From CATOSP01 sp965205385 (lineage in GTDB: Bacteria > Chloroflexota > Dehalococcoidia > Lucifugimonadales > UBA3495): 64,000 nt of DNA. Below the pieces are notes generated by a model. That model worked only from the letters and a program-made list of their open reading frames with translations, made no database searches and was not told the DNA's origin. The position numbers and the translations under genes were made by a program. Position 1 is the first letter of the stretch. Each line of letters begins with the position of its first letter. Where the stretch lies: assembly GCA_965205385.1 (NCBI GenBank), contig CBDBGS010000007.1, positions 806,001-870,000 on the forward strand, given 5' to 3'. This document shows, piece after piece, positions 17,943 to 26,035 of the stretch.

Positions 17943-19346
17943 TTAGGGAGACAGTGTCCCTTGTTTTAGCTCACCAGACAGGCTGGCCAGCAAGATGTCC
18001 AGCATTGGGAAATCCCATTCTGTGACGAATGTAATGGCTGTTCCGTCGCGTCCCATGCGGGCAGTTCTTCCGATTCGGTGGACGTACTCTTCCAAGCTCT
18101 GAGGCATGTCGTAGTTGACAACGTGAGAGACCTCCGGAATATCCAGACCTCGAGCAGCTACATTGGTAGCCACTAGCACCTTTAGTCCTCCGGCGTGAAA
18201 GGACCGCATCGCTGCGTTTCGTTGCGCCTGGACCATGCCACCGTGGATCCCTGCCACGGCAACGCCCTGCCGCTGCAGCGCTAAAACCAACTTATCCACT
18301 CCAACTTTGGTCCTTCGGAACATGAGGGCCTTCCCTCCGTTCACCTGGGTTGTTAGCAGCCTAACGAGCGTACGCACCCGGTCTTGTTCCGGTACCTCGA
18401 AGTACAGTTGGGATACGTGGGGAGCAGTCTCAATCTCACGCCCTATTCGTATCCACATAGGGGACTGCATATGGCGAACGACAACACCCCGGATAGGGGA
18501 GGGTATGGTGGCGGAGAAGAGGGCGGTCTGCCGTTTCTTGGGCGTTTGGGCCAGAATCCGCTCAATATCCGGCAGGAAGCCGATGTCTAGCATCTCATCG
18601 GCCTCGTCCAATACCACTGTGCGAAGAGTTTCCAATCGCAGAGTTCCTCGCCTCAGATGGTCCAGCACCCGGCCGGGGGTACCCACAACTATGTGAGTCC
18701 CACGGCCAAGCGCGCCAATCTGCTTGGAGATGGGCTGTCCTCCGTAGCAAGCCACGACTCCTATGCGCCGGAACTGGCCCAGACGAATCAGTTCATCGCG
18801 GACTTGCCTCGCCAACTCTCGGGTCGGGACCAAGACCAACGCTTGAACGAAGGTTTGGGACGGGTCCGCCTGTTCCACCAAGGGAATCCCGAAAGCGGCC
18901 GTTTTCCCGGTGCCGGTTAGGGCTTGGCCCACTACATCCCGGCTGGCCAAGAGAGGCGAAATGCACTCTTGCTGAATGGGTGTGGGTTCCTCGTAGCCAA
19001 GTGTGCTGAGGGCCCGGGCGACATCGGAGCTCACCTCCTGAGTGCCAAACCAGTGCGTGCCCGTCTCTCCGGGGCCGGAAGTTACTTGAGGGCTTTGATT
19101 GACTTGGGGTGGAGAAGTGGGTCCGGAGTCTTGATGCTTGGGCCCGGTCCTGCGCCACCACCACAACCAGGACCGGCGTTTCGGAGGCGAGGCCGCCTGT
19201 GATATCAGGGGTTCTGTTTTTGATGTATTCGGTACGATGCTCACTTCCTTGGTTGCGAAGCTTGCCACAAGCCGATTGATGAAATTTCGTTCCTTGAAGC
19301 GTCGTGTCGCTGCTATTTTACCGACCAGGCTTGGAATAGTCGACAC
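17943..19346 (-). CDS. DEAD-box ATP-dependent RNA helicase
   Basis: 467-residue RNA helicase that remodels structured RNA. Motifs in order: Q motif GYEEPTPIQ, motif I TGTGKT, PTRELARQV, TPGRVLDHL, motif II DEAD in VLDEADEML, motif III SAT, and HRIGRTARMGR (motif VI). The N-terminal 100 residues are poorly conserved and rich in Pro/Ser with a WLWWWRR patch. There is no long basic C-terminal tail. The GTG start lies 9 nt after the RRM gene stop, so the two are one operon; this pairing of an RRM protein and a helicase suggests a cold-shock or ribosome-assembly role. Confidence 0.92.
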   Translation of the reverse strand: MSTIPSLVGKIAATRRFKERNFINRLVASFATKEVSIVPNTSKTEPLISQAASPPKRRSWLWWWRRTGPKHQDSGPTSPPQVNQSPQVTSGPGETGTHWFGTQEVSSDVARALSTLGYEEPTPIQQECISPLLASRDVVGQALTGTGKTAAFGIPLVEQADPSQTFVQALVLVPTRELARQVRDELIRLGQFRRIGVVACYGGQPISKQIGALGRGTHIVVGTPGRVLDHLRRGTLRLETLRTVVLDEADEMLDIGFLPDIERILAQTPKKRQTALFSATIPSPIRGVVVRHMQSPMWIRIGREIETAPHVSQLYFEVPEQDRVRTLVRLLTTQVNGGKALMFRRTKVGVDKLVLALQRQGVAVAGIHGGMVQAQRNAAMRSFHAGGLKVLVATNVAARGLDIPEVSHVVNYDMPQSLEEYVHRIGRTARMGRDGTAITFVTEWDFPMLDILLASLSGELKQGTLSP

Positions 19347-19355
19347 TTGTCTCTT

Positions 19356-19712
19356 CTACCGGCGGCACCCTCTGGGACGCTTGAGTAGCTTGGGCCTATC
19401 AATCGTTGGGCTCGGTCGGTGGCCGCCTTTTTCGTCTTTGCGGCCTTCTTTAGGATGAGCTTCAGGATGGCCTTCATTGACAGTGACAGTGAGGGCGCGC
19501 GTTGGCTGGTGAAATATCTGTCCGTTGAGCGCATTGATGGCTGCTTTTGCTTGAACACCCAAAGGCATTTCGACAAAGGCGAAGCCTTTCGAGCGGCGGG
19601 TGTCACGGTCACGGATCATGGATACCGAACCCACTTGGCCGTGACTTCTGAAGAGCTCCCTGACATCCCCCTCGTTCAATTCGCGCTGGAGATTTCCCAC
19701 GTATATCCTCAA
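19356..19712 (-). CDS. RRM-type RNA-binding protein
   Basis: 118-residue protein with one RNA recognition motif: RNP2 is RIYVGNL (2-8) and RNP1 is KGFAFVEM (about 42-49), with aromatic residues in place for RNA stacking. A basic, disordered tail (EGHPEAHPKEGRKDEKGG...) follows. The start is TTG with GAGGAAGG upstream. It resembles the bacterial Rbp proteins of cyanobacteria and other phyla, whose expression responds to cold. It is co-transcribed with the DEAD-box helicase downstream. Confidence 0.92.
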   Translation of the reverse strand: MRIYVGNLQRELNEGDVRELFRSHGQVGSVSMIRDRDTRRSKGFAFVEMPLGVQAKAAINALNGQIFHQPTRALTVTVNEGHPEAHPKEGRKDEKGGHRPSPTIDRPKLLKRPRGCRR

Positions 19713-19791
19713 GAATCCTTCCTCTTGGTTCCCCGCACTGTGAGTGTCACCGTGGGGGACGATTGTTCTCGTTGATTCCGTTATTAGGCCG

Positions 19792-19876
19792 GGTTGGCAA
19801 CCCTAGTCCTTCGTCCTACGGCAGGTAGAAACCCAACCCACAACGCCGCGCCCCCTTGGTGGGGAAGTTGCCAACC
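19792..19876. repeat. Small palindromic element
   Basis: Perfect 10-bp inverted ends GGTTGGCAAC (19792-19801) and GTTGCCAACC (19867-19876) enclose 65 nt of non-coding sequence between the RRM gene and a small hypothetical gene. The structure resembles a short MITE- or REP-like element. Only one copy was noticed in this window. Confidence 0.4.
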
Positions 19877-19961
19877 GACCCCAGCCGGCCTAGCTAGCCC
19901 ACAGTAAAATCTAATCGACCGTCGCCGCCGGGTCTCCAATGGGCGCAAAGGCCGTGATCGG

Positions 19962-20267
19962 CTAGCGCCGGTCGAATAGGACGACTTGTCCATCTATATC
20001 GATAAGTCCTTCGAAGAGAAGGGCCTTGCGATTGCATGCGAGCTGGAATTGGTGATATCTCGCTATTGCCGTGGGCCCGCTCGAGAACGTTGCCGGATCG
20101 AAAATTCGGATGCGTCGCACTTTCTTACCACCGAAACGTCCAGGTTGCTCCGAATAGCGCATTAGGTCCACGCTCTGGGAGGCCAGGTCAAACTGAGACA
20201 TCGCGTTTGTCTTGACTGGGAGCGGCAATTCCTGGGAAACGGGTTGCTGCCAGAATTTCCAATGCAT
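19962..20267 (-). CDS. Hypothetical protein, MxWKFW N-terminus
   Basis: 101-residue protein beginning MHWKFWQQ, then a hydrophilic linker and a compact block with GRFGGKKVRRIRIFDP and RKALLFEGLIDIDGQVVLFDRR. Short proteins starting M-x-W-K-F-W and ending with an LFEG-strand are known to me from Dehalococcoidia-type genomes as hypotheticals, so this start (ATG 20267) is preferred to the longer frame from 20396. No ribosome binding site is clear. Function unknown; no membrane segment. Confidence 0.5.
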   Translation of the reverse strand: MHWKFWQQPVSQELPLPVKTNAMSQFDLASQSVDLMRYSEQPGRFGGKKVRRIRIFDPATFSSGPTAIARYHQFQLACNRKALLFEGLIDIDGQVVLFDRR

Positions 20268-20534
20268 GGTGTTCTTATTCAATTTATACTGTCCCGTGCT
20301 GCCTGAGGGTATGAGCCATGAGGCAACATTGCTGATCTGGGGTTTTAATAATCCATTCCCGGCGTTATGTAGATTATGTTTAGACTTGGGTTGCACCTGG
20401 TCGCTCGTGGAGCCCCGGCACTTCTCTGGGGTTGGTGGCGACCCTCGCGGCGTCGATCTTGCGGATAGACCGCACCAACCATTTCAACGAGTCTTCAGGA
20501 GACGGACGATTTGCCGCTCCACTCGTCCAGCCAA

Positions 20535-20840
20535 TTAACGCCTTTTCGTCAATTCCTCGATTTCCCTTTCAAGTATGGTGGAATCAAAGCCCAATTCCAC
20601 TGCGCGCGCTGCGTCCTGCCTCGCCTCTTGGTCCCTGGTCAGCAGGGTGTAGGCAAATGCCCGGCCGACATAAGATTCGACAAACTGGGGAGCGAGACGG
20701 ATAGCCTCCTCGTAGTCTTTGATGGCCAAATAGTATTGGCCTTGACGCCGGTATGCGTTACCCCGAAGGGTGTAGGCCCATTCGCTCAGAGGGTCAGTTT
20801 TGACCGCCTGATTGTATGCAGCCATCGCCTCTTTCATCAT
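20535..20840 (-). CDS. TPR-repeat protein
   Basis: 101 residues containing about two and a half tetratricopeptide repeats: AMAAYNQAVKTDPLSEWAYTLRG, YYLAIKDYEEAIRLAPQFVES and a partial third. These pair-helix repeats mediate protein contacts. GGAGGAG precedes the first ATG. There is no signal peptide or other domain, so it is probably a small cytoplasmic adaptor. It lies downstream of a MarR regulator gene on the same strand, 391 nt away. Confidence 0.8.
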   Translation of the reverse strand: MMKEAMAAYNQAVKTDPLSEWAYTLRGNAYRRQGQYYLAIKDYEEAIRLAPQFVESYVGRAFAYTLLTRDQEARQDAARAVELGFDSTILEREIEELTKRR

Positions 20841-21041
20841 TTCTCCTCCCGGGCGCCCTTGCGAGTTACTCGCCTCTGATTGAGCGAACGAGGTAACAGA
20901 ATGGGTCTACCGATGCGCATTCAACCACTACGGGTAGGAGTAGTAACGGACTCCCGCTGCTGGCACTCGATAAGCCCAGCCGGTGACCTTTGTTCCGCTG
21001 TCGGGTTCATTTTGGACCCCGACTCGGTGGACAAGGTCAAT

Positions 21042-21155
21042 CTACTCCTTCACCACTTGGTCGCTCAGTTCTTCGGAGCCACGCTCCAAAACTTGAACTT
21101 TATCCGCTAGGCCGATTACTTTTTTGGTCCATTGAACTATCTCCTCTAGTTGCAT
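21042..21155 (-). CDS. Possible 37-residue coiled-coil microprotein
   Basis: A short frame starting MQLEEIVQWTKKVIGLADK and ending QVVKE has strong amphipathic heptad character. GGAG lies about 11 nt before the ATG. It falls between the MarR gene and the TPR gene on their strand. Coding potential cannot be proven at this length. Confidence 0.3.
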   Translation of the reverse strand: MQLEEIVQWTKKVIGLADKVQVLERGSEELSDQVVKE

Positions 21156-21231
21156 CTTCTGGTCATCTCCAGCCCTGGTTCTCTTCGATCCATCCCAAGG
21201 CCCGCCACACTAATCGCAGGGGAGCCCCAGC

Positions 21232-21720
21232 CTAAACCTCGTTTCTGGGATATTCATAGACGACTCCTCGGCGTTCGAGTCCGCTGCCCAGTAGATTCAA
21301 GAGACGCAGCAGCTCTCTCTGATCAGCGTCGGACAGGTCAGAGAACAGCTCCCCAACAGCTTCAATATGCTCGGTATACATGACGTCGCAGGTTTCAACG
21401 CCCTGCGGGGTTAGTTCGACGAGCATGGCTCGGCGATCGGTAGGGTGGGCGCGGCGTCGCACTAGGCCATTGGCTTCCAAGGCGTCCACCAGCACGGTGA
21501 CATTGCGGGGGCTCACAACGAGCTCATCACTGAGCGCGCTCATGATTCGCGGCCCACTGCGGTCAAGGACCCTCAACAAGCGAATACGAGCATAAGTGAG
21601 ACCGGTGTTTCGGAGAGGCGACTTTACCCACCTGGCGTAGGCACGCTCGAAGCTAGCAAGCGCCTCCACCAGCCTCGGACTCAGATCTTCAACCTTGGGC
21701 GCCGATGTTAATCTGCACAT
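21232..21720 (-). CDS. MarR-family transcriptional regulator
   Basis: 162-residue winged-helix regulator. Visible: the N-terminal dimer helix, GLTYARIRLLRVLDRSGPRIMSALSDEL, the recognition helix VSPRNVTVLVDALEANGLV, the wing RRRAHPTDRRAMLVELT, and the C-terminal helices. MarR proteins repress genes for drug, phenolic or oxidant response and usually themselves. The 60 bp directly upstream are extremely AT-rich and hold a three-copy repeat (annotated separately), likely its operator. The ligand is unknown. Confidence 0.93.
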   Translation of the reverse strand: MCRLTSAPKVEDLSPRLVEALASFERAYARWVKSPLRNTGLTYARIRLLRVLDRSGPRIMSALSDELVVSPRNVTVLVDALEANGLVRRRAHPTDRRAMLVELTPQGVETCDVMYTEHIEAVGELFSDLSDADQRELLRLLNLLGSGLERRGVVYEYPRNEV

Positions 21721-21736
21721 TAATATTAGCTGCTTA

Positions 21737-21779
21737 TATTATACATAATAATATTATACGTAATTGTATTATATATGAG
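21737..21779 (-). promoter_or_regulatory. Three 15-bp-spaced direct repeats upstream of marR-type gene
   Basis: TATTATACATAAT (21737-21749), TATTATACGTAAT (21752-21764) and TATTATATATGAG (21767-21779) begin at exactly 15-bp steps. A weaker fourth copy may begin at 21782. They occupy the region just upstream of the MarR start, in a stretch that is almost pure A/T in an otherwise GC-rich window. Most likely they are a regulator-binding array overlapping the promoter. Confidence 0.55.
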
Positions 21780-22109
21780 TATATAATACAAGGATCCAAT
21801 AAAAACGCAGATTGCCGACCGGCCTGTGAAGTCAGTATTTGAGACGGGTCCTGATAAGGCAAACTGCCTTGTCAGACCTAAGGCCGCCGGAATTCAGCAC
21901 AAAGTCCTATGAAGGAGCTTTCTAGGCGCGGCTAAGCGGCTAAATAGTGGGGTTCAAGAACCTGGTATTGAAGTACTCAGAGCAAGCACCTGAATTGGAA
22001 GGAACGGAAGTGGCGTGAACGCAAAGACCCCAATGGTCCACCAAGGACGCCAGTAGAAACAGCGAACCGCATCCCGATAGAAGGATGTCCGTTCGAGCGG
22101 CGTTGACCT
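21780..22109. other. Intergenic region with hairpin
   Basis: No gene is supported. An imperfect hairpin spans 21847-21878: GGT-(C)-CTGATAAGGCA, loop AAC, TGCCTTGTCAG-ACC, with one T-G pair and one bulge. It has no T-run, so it may be a small structured RNA or repeat rather than a terminator. Confidence 0.4.
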
Positions 22110-22391
22110 TCAAAGTTCCAAGACCTTTTTGACTATGAAGTAGTCGATGAAAGGCGCCATCACGGTCGCGAGGCTAAATAGGATCAACACGAAGCCGGCG
22201 TGGTAGATGGCGCGGGCATAGATTACCACAGATTTTTGGGGCACCGCGGTACCGGGTAGGAAGTACCAGAAGTAATCAGCCAGATGCCACCATTCGCCTA
22301 TGATGGACCCGATCAGCAGAGTTCCCAACCTACCGGGGGCTATCGCCGTGGCGGCCGCCCAAGTCACGGGGCGGCGGCGCACCTTTCGCAA
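22110..22391 (-). CDS. Putative small membrane protein
   Basis: 93-residue frame with a basic start (MRKVRRR), a short hydrophobic part, IGEWWHLADYFWYFLPG, and a strong second membrane helix (AGFVLILFSLATVMAPFIDYFIV) ending in KKVLEL. Charge distribution fits an inner-membrane protein with the C-terminus inside. No family is recognised and no clear ribosome binding site is seen, so the frame may be shorter or not translated. Confidence 0.4.
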   Translation of the reverse strand: MRKVRRRPVTWAAATAIAPGRLGTLLIGSIIGEWWHLADYFWYFLPGTAVPQKSVVIYARAIYHAGFVLILFSLATVMAPFIDYFIVKKVLEL

Positions 22392-22580
22392 TCAGGAGGC
22401 ATAGGCCAACTATGTGCCATGACAGACAGACCGCCTTCCGAGTCAAAGAAACTTCCTCTAATTCTCAGGACACCATGCGGAAATTTGCTACGGCTTGTAG
22501 AAGCATGCTTAAAAGAAATGCTCTGCCAAACATGCTTTATGCTATGATGCCTTCCGCCGTATCTTGAGGAGTACGGGGAA

Positions 22581-22812
22581 ATGGGGACCATGCCATCCTG
22601 GAGCTTTTTGTCCAACCACGGAGCCGTCCTGTTACTGGAAGCCACCGTACCGCAGATCACTGCCACCCAAATTGGGGCTCAGCTCGGTATTACCGAGAGG
22701 CCCGTGCGCCGGATCATCTCGGAGCTGGAGTCGGCGGGAATCGAAGAACAGACTGACGCTGTTGGTTACTGACCACTTGGAAGAGTGGGATGACCTAAGG
22801 GATGTTTACTAA
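22581..22812 (+). pseudogene. Winged-helix regulator, frameshifted
   Basis: From ATG 22581 the frame reads WSFLSNHGAVLLLEATVP, ITATQIGAQLGITERPVRRIISELESAG, a standard winged helix of a roughly 100-residue regulator family that normally starts W(T)FLTNH. It breaks off after residue 63 at a TGA, before the wing. A neighbouring frame continues with LTLLVTDHLEEWDDLRDVY to 22812, which looks like the lost C-terminus. A frameshift near 22745 is the simplest reading. GAGGAG lies about 12 nt before the ATG. Confidence 0.55.
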
Positions 22813-22854
22813 TTGTTCCTACTGAAAAATCTCGGCTAAGAAGTGAAAAACTAG

Positions 22855-24330
22855 ATGGTCTCACCTGAAAGCAGCCCTGAATACGAAGGTAAAGATTCAA
22901 CTGGCGCCAGAGAGAGCACCCAGGTTCGCGGGCTACTCATGGAGATTCAGAGCCGGGTCGCCGACCCACAGAGTAATGGGTTGAGAGACCTCTCCAACAA
23001 CGCGAAGGGCACAGAGGAACAACCAGACGGGGAGGTAGGGACGGAAAGCCCGGAAATACCGGAGGACCCGGTCAGGGCGTATCTTCGGGAGATTGCGCGG
23101 ACTGACCTGCTAACCTTCCAGGAAGAGCGCGATTTGGCCCGTAAGCTGGAAGGAAAGAACTACCTGCTGAAGTTGGAAGAGGAATTTAACGAAAAAGGGG
23201 GGCGTGCTCCGCTACCTTGGGAGATCGCCGGTGTGTTGCTGCGTCGGCTGGCAGACTCCGGGCCTTTGCTGGAAGCCTTGGAGGAGCAGTTAGGATTGCC
23301 CCGACACCTCACCCTGTCCCAAATATCCAGTCACCCTGAATTGCGGGTCGAAATAGATGCCAAATTATCTCAAAATGCAATGTCTGGCCTGGCCGATGCT
23401 TTAGATCAAGATGAGGGAGAAATCCATTCGAGGGTAGTTGGACTGTCTCTCAATAGCTGGCTTATCCCCTTAGAAGCTGTCCACGTCATGAGAGACTGTA
23501 CCCTGGCCGAACTGAAATTAGCATTACGACAACCAGGAATTTTCGCTGAATTATCGGAGATGGACACCGAGTTCCAGCACTACTTCGACCATATCAAAAA
23601 AGAAGGCTCCCGAGCCCAGTCCCACCTTACGGAAGCCAACTTGCGGTTGGTCGTCAGTATTGCCAAGAAATACCTTGGCCGTGGCATGGACATGATGGAC
23701 CTGATCCAAGAGGGTAATATCGGATTGATGCGGGGGGTGGATAAATTCGATTTTCGTAAGGGGTTCAAGTTCAGCACCTATGCACACTGGTGGATTCGGC
23801 AGGCCGTCACCCGGGCAATTGCGGACCAGGGCCGGACCATACGTTTACCAGTGCATGTGGTGGAGACCGTTAACAAACTGACGCGAGAGCAGCGACGGTT
23901 GCTCCAGAAACACGGCCGGGAACCGACCGTAGCGGAAATCAGCCAGGCTATGGACATTGGACCGGAGAGGCTGGAGGAAATCCTGAAAATCTCCCGGGGG
24001 CCAGTATCCCTGGAAACACCCATCGGAGACGAAGCCGATGCTTGCCTTGGGGATTTCCTCGAAGATCGAGACCTGCCTTCCACAGAGGAGAAAGCAATAT
24101 CTCAAGTCTTGAAGGACCACATGGAGGATGTGCTGGATACCCTAACCGATCGTGAGGGTCTAGTTTTGCGTCTACGGTTTGGCATGTTGGGAGAGCGGAC
24201 CCACACCCTTGAAGAAGTAGGCCAGGAATTTGGGGTTACTCGGGAACGAATCCGCCAAATAGAGGCCAAGGCCCTGAAGAAGCTGCGGGAACCCAGCCGT
24301 TCTAGCGTGCTTCGGGATTACCTGGATTAG
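22855..24330 (+). CDS. RNA polymerase sigma-70 factor (RpoD/SigA type)
   Basis: 491-residue sigma factor. Region 1.2 is EDPVRAYLREIARTDLLTFQEERDLARKLEG (start 70); region 2 is LTEANLRLVVSIAKKYLGRGMD, DLIQEGNIGLMRGVDKFD, FSTYAHWWIRQAV (258-317); region 3 follows; region 4 is LTDREGLVLRLRFGM and TLEEVGQEFGVTRERIRQIEAKALKKLR. A non-conserved insert of about 150 residues separates regions 1.2 and 2. Region 2.4/4.2 residues match the group 1/2 class that reads -10 TATAAT and -35 TTGACA. Whether it is the housekeeping factor or a group 2 paralogue cannot be decided here. Its GC content is lower than neighbouring genes. Confidence 0.93.
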   Translation: MVSPESSPEYEGKDSTGARESTQVRGLLMEIQSRVADPQSNGLRDLSNNAKGTEEQPDGEVGTESPEIPEDPVRAYLREIARTDLLTFQEERDLARKLEGKNYLLKLEEEFNEKGGRAPLPWEIAGVLLRRLADSGPLLEALEEQLGLPRHLTLSQISSHPELRVEIDAKLSQNAMSGLADALDQDEGEIHSRVVGLSLNSWLIPLEAVHVMRDCTLAELKLALRQPGIFAELSEMDTEFQHYFDHIKKEGSRAQSHLTEANLRLVVSIAKKYLGRGMDMMDLIQEGNIGLMRGVDKFDFRKGFKFSTYAHWWIRQAVTRAIADQGRTIRLPVHVVETVNKLTREQRRLLQKHGREPTVAEISQAMDIGPERLEEILKISRGPVSLETPIGDEADACLGDFLEDRDLPSTEEKAISQVLKDHMEDVLDTLTDREGLVLRLRFGMLGERTHTLEEVGQEFGVTRERIRQIEAKALKKLREPSRSSVLRDYLD

Positions 24331-24544
24331 CTGCGGGGACCGCGTTGACCATGATGATCGCCAATTGCCGGCTTACCGGCCAGTCTCGGGCCCGACAAAA
24401 ATCGATTTGTTCCGTAGGCTAACAATACGCCTGAATCGGGAGTACACTGTAGGCAGGTTAAAGTTTAGGTTGCTCTTTGTAGAAACCCTTCGATGGTAAC
24501 ACTGGATGACCTCGACAAGACCAAGAATTTAGGAGGTTGTCCAA

Positions 24545-24856
24545 GTGGCACTTTCAGATAAGTCCCTTACTTGCGTGGAATGCGCGTCGGAGTTCACCTT
24601 CACAGTTGGTGAGCAAGAGTTTTTCGCTTCTCGTGGGTATACCAACGAGCCAAAACGGTGTACTCAATGCCGTGGGGCGCGCAAGAGCCAGCAGGGCGGA
24701 TATGGAAACTCCTACGGGTCGTCAGATCGAGAAATGCATCCGGCAGTCTGCGCCCAGTGTGGCAAAGACACGACGGTCCCCTTCAGACCCCGTGGTGACA
24801 GACCGGTGTATTGCAGCGATTGCTTTAGCGGAATGAGGAATTCAAACTACCGCTAA
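24545..24856 (+). CDS. Zinc-ribbon protein with paired CxxC motifs
   Basis: 103 residues with four CxxC pairs: CVEC, CTQC, CAQC, CSDC. The first pair of motifs frames a segment with FTVGEQEFFASRGYTNEPKRC, the signature of the probable zinc-ribbon (zf-trcl-like) family; the second block (CAQCGKDTTVPFRPRGDRPVYCSDCF) is a second ribbon known from the CxxC-x-CxxC group. Start is GTG with AGGAGG 8 nt upstream, a strong site that suggests high expression. Likely a nucleic-acid- or protein-binding zinc protein; function not known. A hairpin follows 84 nt downstream. Confidence 0.85.
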   Translation: MALSDKSLTCVECASEFTFTVGEQEFFASRGYTNEPKRCTQCRGARKSQQGGYGNSYGSSDREMHPAVCAQCGKDTTVPFRPRGDRPVYCSDCFSGMRNSNYR

Positions 24857-24939
24857 GAGCTAGCAGCAATCGCGGAAGTATGAGTCGGTCCGAATTTCGG
24901 TAAATCGCCAAGACTCGTGCATAGTACCCTGCAAGAAAT

Positions 24940-24992
24940 GACCCCTCCAGGTGGCTTGGAATCGCGAAAACGCCAACCGCCGTGGAGGGGTC
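24940..24992 (+). terminator. Strong hairpin, likely terminator
   Basis: GACCCCTCCA-GGTGG-C-TTGG pairs with CCAA-CCGCC-G-TGGAGGGGTC around a 13-nt loop; two 1-nt bulges interrupt the 19 pairs. TTCTTT follows. It lies downstream of the zinc-ribbon gene and is the best terminator candidate for it. Confidence 0.55.
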
Positions 24993-26035
24993 TTCTTTAG
25001 TATCAAACCAAGACTGCGTCGACAAGCCCACAAATTGCATAACCTGTACGGCACTCTGGCGCAACAAGGGCACGGGGCCTTGTACCTCCTGCAGTCACTG
25101 TTGACCGCTGTTGCCGCCGCCACGCTTTCCAAACCCCTCTCCTCTTACCCCACTTCATGGGACTCTGCTGGAATCGGCATCTTAGACTCGGGCAACGCGT
25201 TGAGTGCGACCGGGGTTGATCCCGTTTCAGGGGGGCAAGCATCGTGTCAATGAAAAAACGACCACTGCCGAGGAAGACGTTCAGAATTACTGGGAAACCA
25301 GACGCGCCGAACGCAGCTAACGACTTGTCGCTTGAACGAAGACCGTCGTCCAATGGAGGTCATCTTGATGTTGAGGCGGAGGAATTTGATACTGAGTCTG
25401 GGAACTTGAACTTGGCCCAGCCGTAGGGACCTAATACCGGGCCGGCCGGGACGCCAATCTTCTTGGTATTGAGCAACACTTTCCTGTCGATAAGCTCATT
25501 GCCGAGACGGGCCCCATCTCCGCCACCAAACCATGAATCGGCCCCGGGTTCATTGTCAGGCCAGGGGGTATCGCGGCTTCGGCCAACACTCCTTCCTCTC
25601 ATCCAGCGTCCGCCGCTCGGTAGGATGCGCCTTCAGCCAGGGAGCGAGTGCTGCGGAAAGCCGAAATACCACTCCCTCTAACTCTACTTGACGGTGGAGG
25701 AAATCGACGCTTAGAAGACCGAGGCCAATCACTCACAGACCGACGGCATCTGAATGCGGCTCCACAAGACGCTGCAGGACCAACGCCACAACCCGCGATC
25801 CCCCAAGAAACCTGACTGGACGCATGGAGGAGTTGCAGGCGGGGCCGACGGCGTTCGCGGCGGGCTACGCTCTTCGAAGACTGCCCGGGTAGCATAGCGA
25901 GGGACGTCTTCGGGCTTGTAGAATGCTTACGTGATTGTTGCGGCCGCACTCTACGAGTCCGCATGAACTCAGATACGCGCTCCTTTACCAACTGAGACCT
26001 CACCCTTCTCCGATCAACTCTGTACAGGAGATGAA
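24993..26035. other. Non-coding stretch with decayed transposase fragment
   Basis: No intact gene is visible over about 1 kb. Near 25725-25790 the plus strand reads HSQTDGI, a stop, and RLHKTLQDQ, which resembles the TNGICERFHKTLQDE motif of IS481/IS3-type transposases, so an old insertion sequence may have decayed here. A tRNA-like D-arm (CAGTTGGTAAAGGAGC on the minus strand, about 25970-25990) lacks a complete cloverleaf. Confidence 0.4.

Noticed and set aside
22770..22775. Third selenoprotein candidate (TGA ending the winged-helix frame)
   Set aside because: The sequence after the TGA in the same frame is not related to the family and reaches another TGA within a few codons; a frameshift explains it better.
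25920..26000. tRNA-like sequence on the minus strand with a CAGTTGGTA D-loop
   Set aside because: No complete acceptor, anticodon and T-arm could be assembled, and no GGTTCGAATCC-type T-loop is present.
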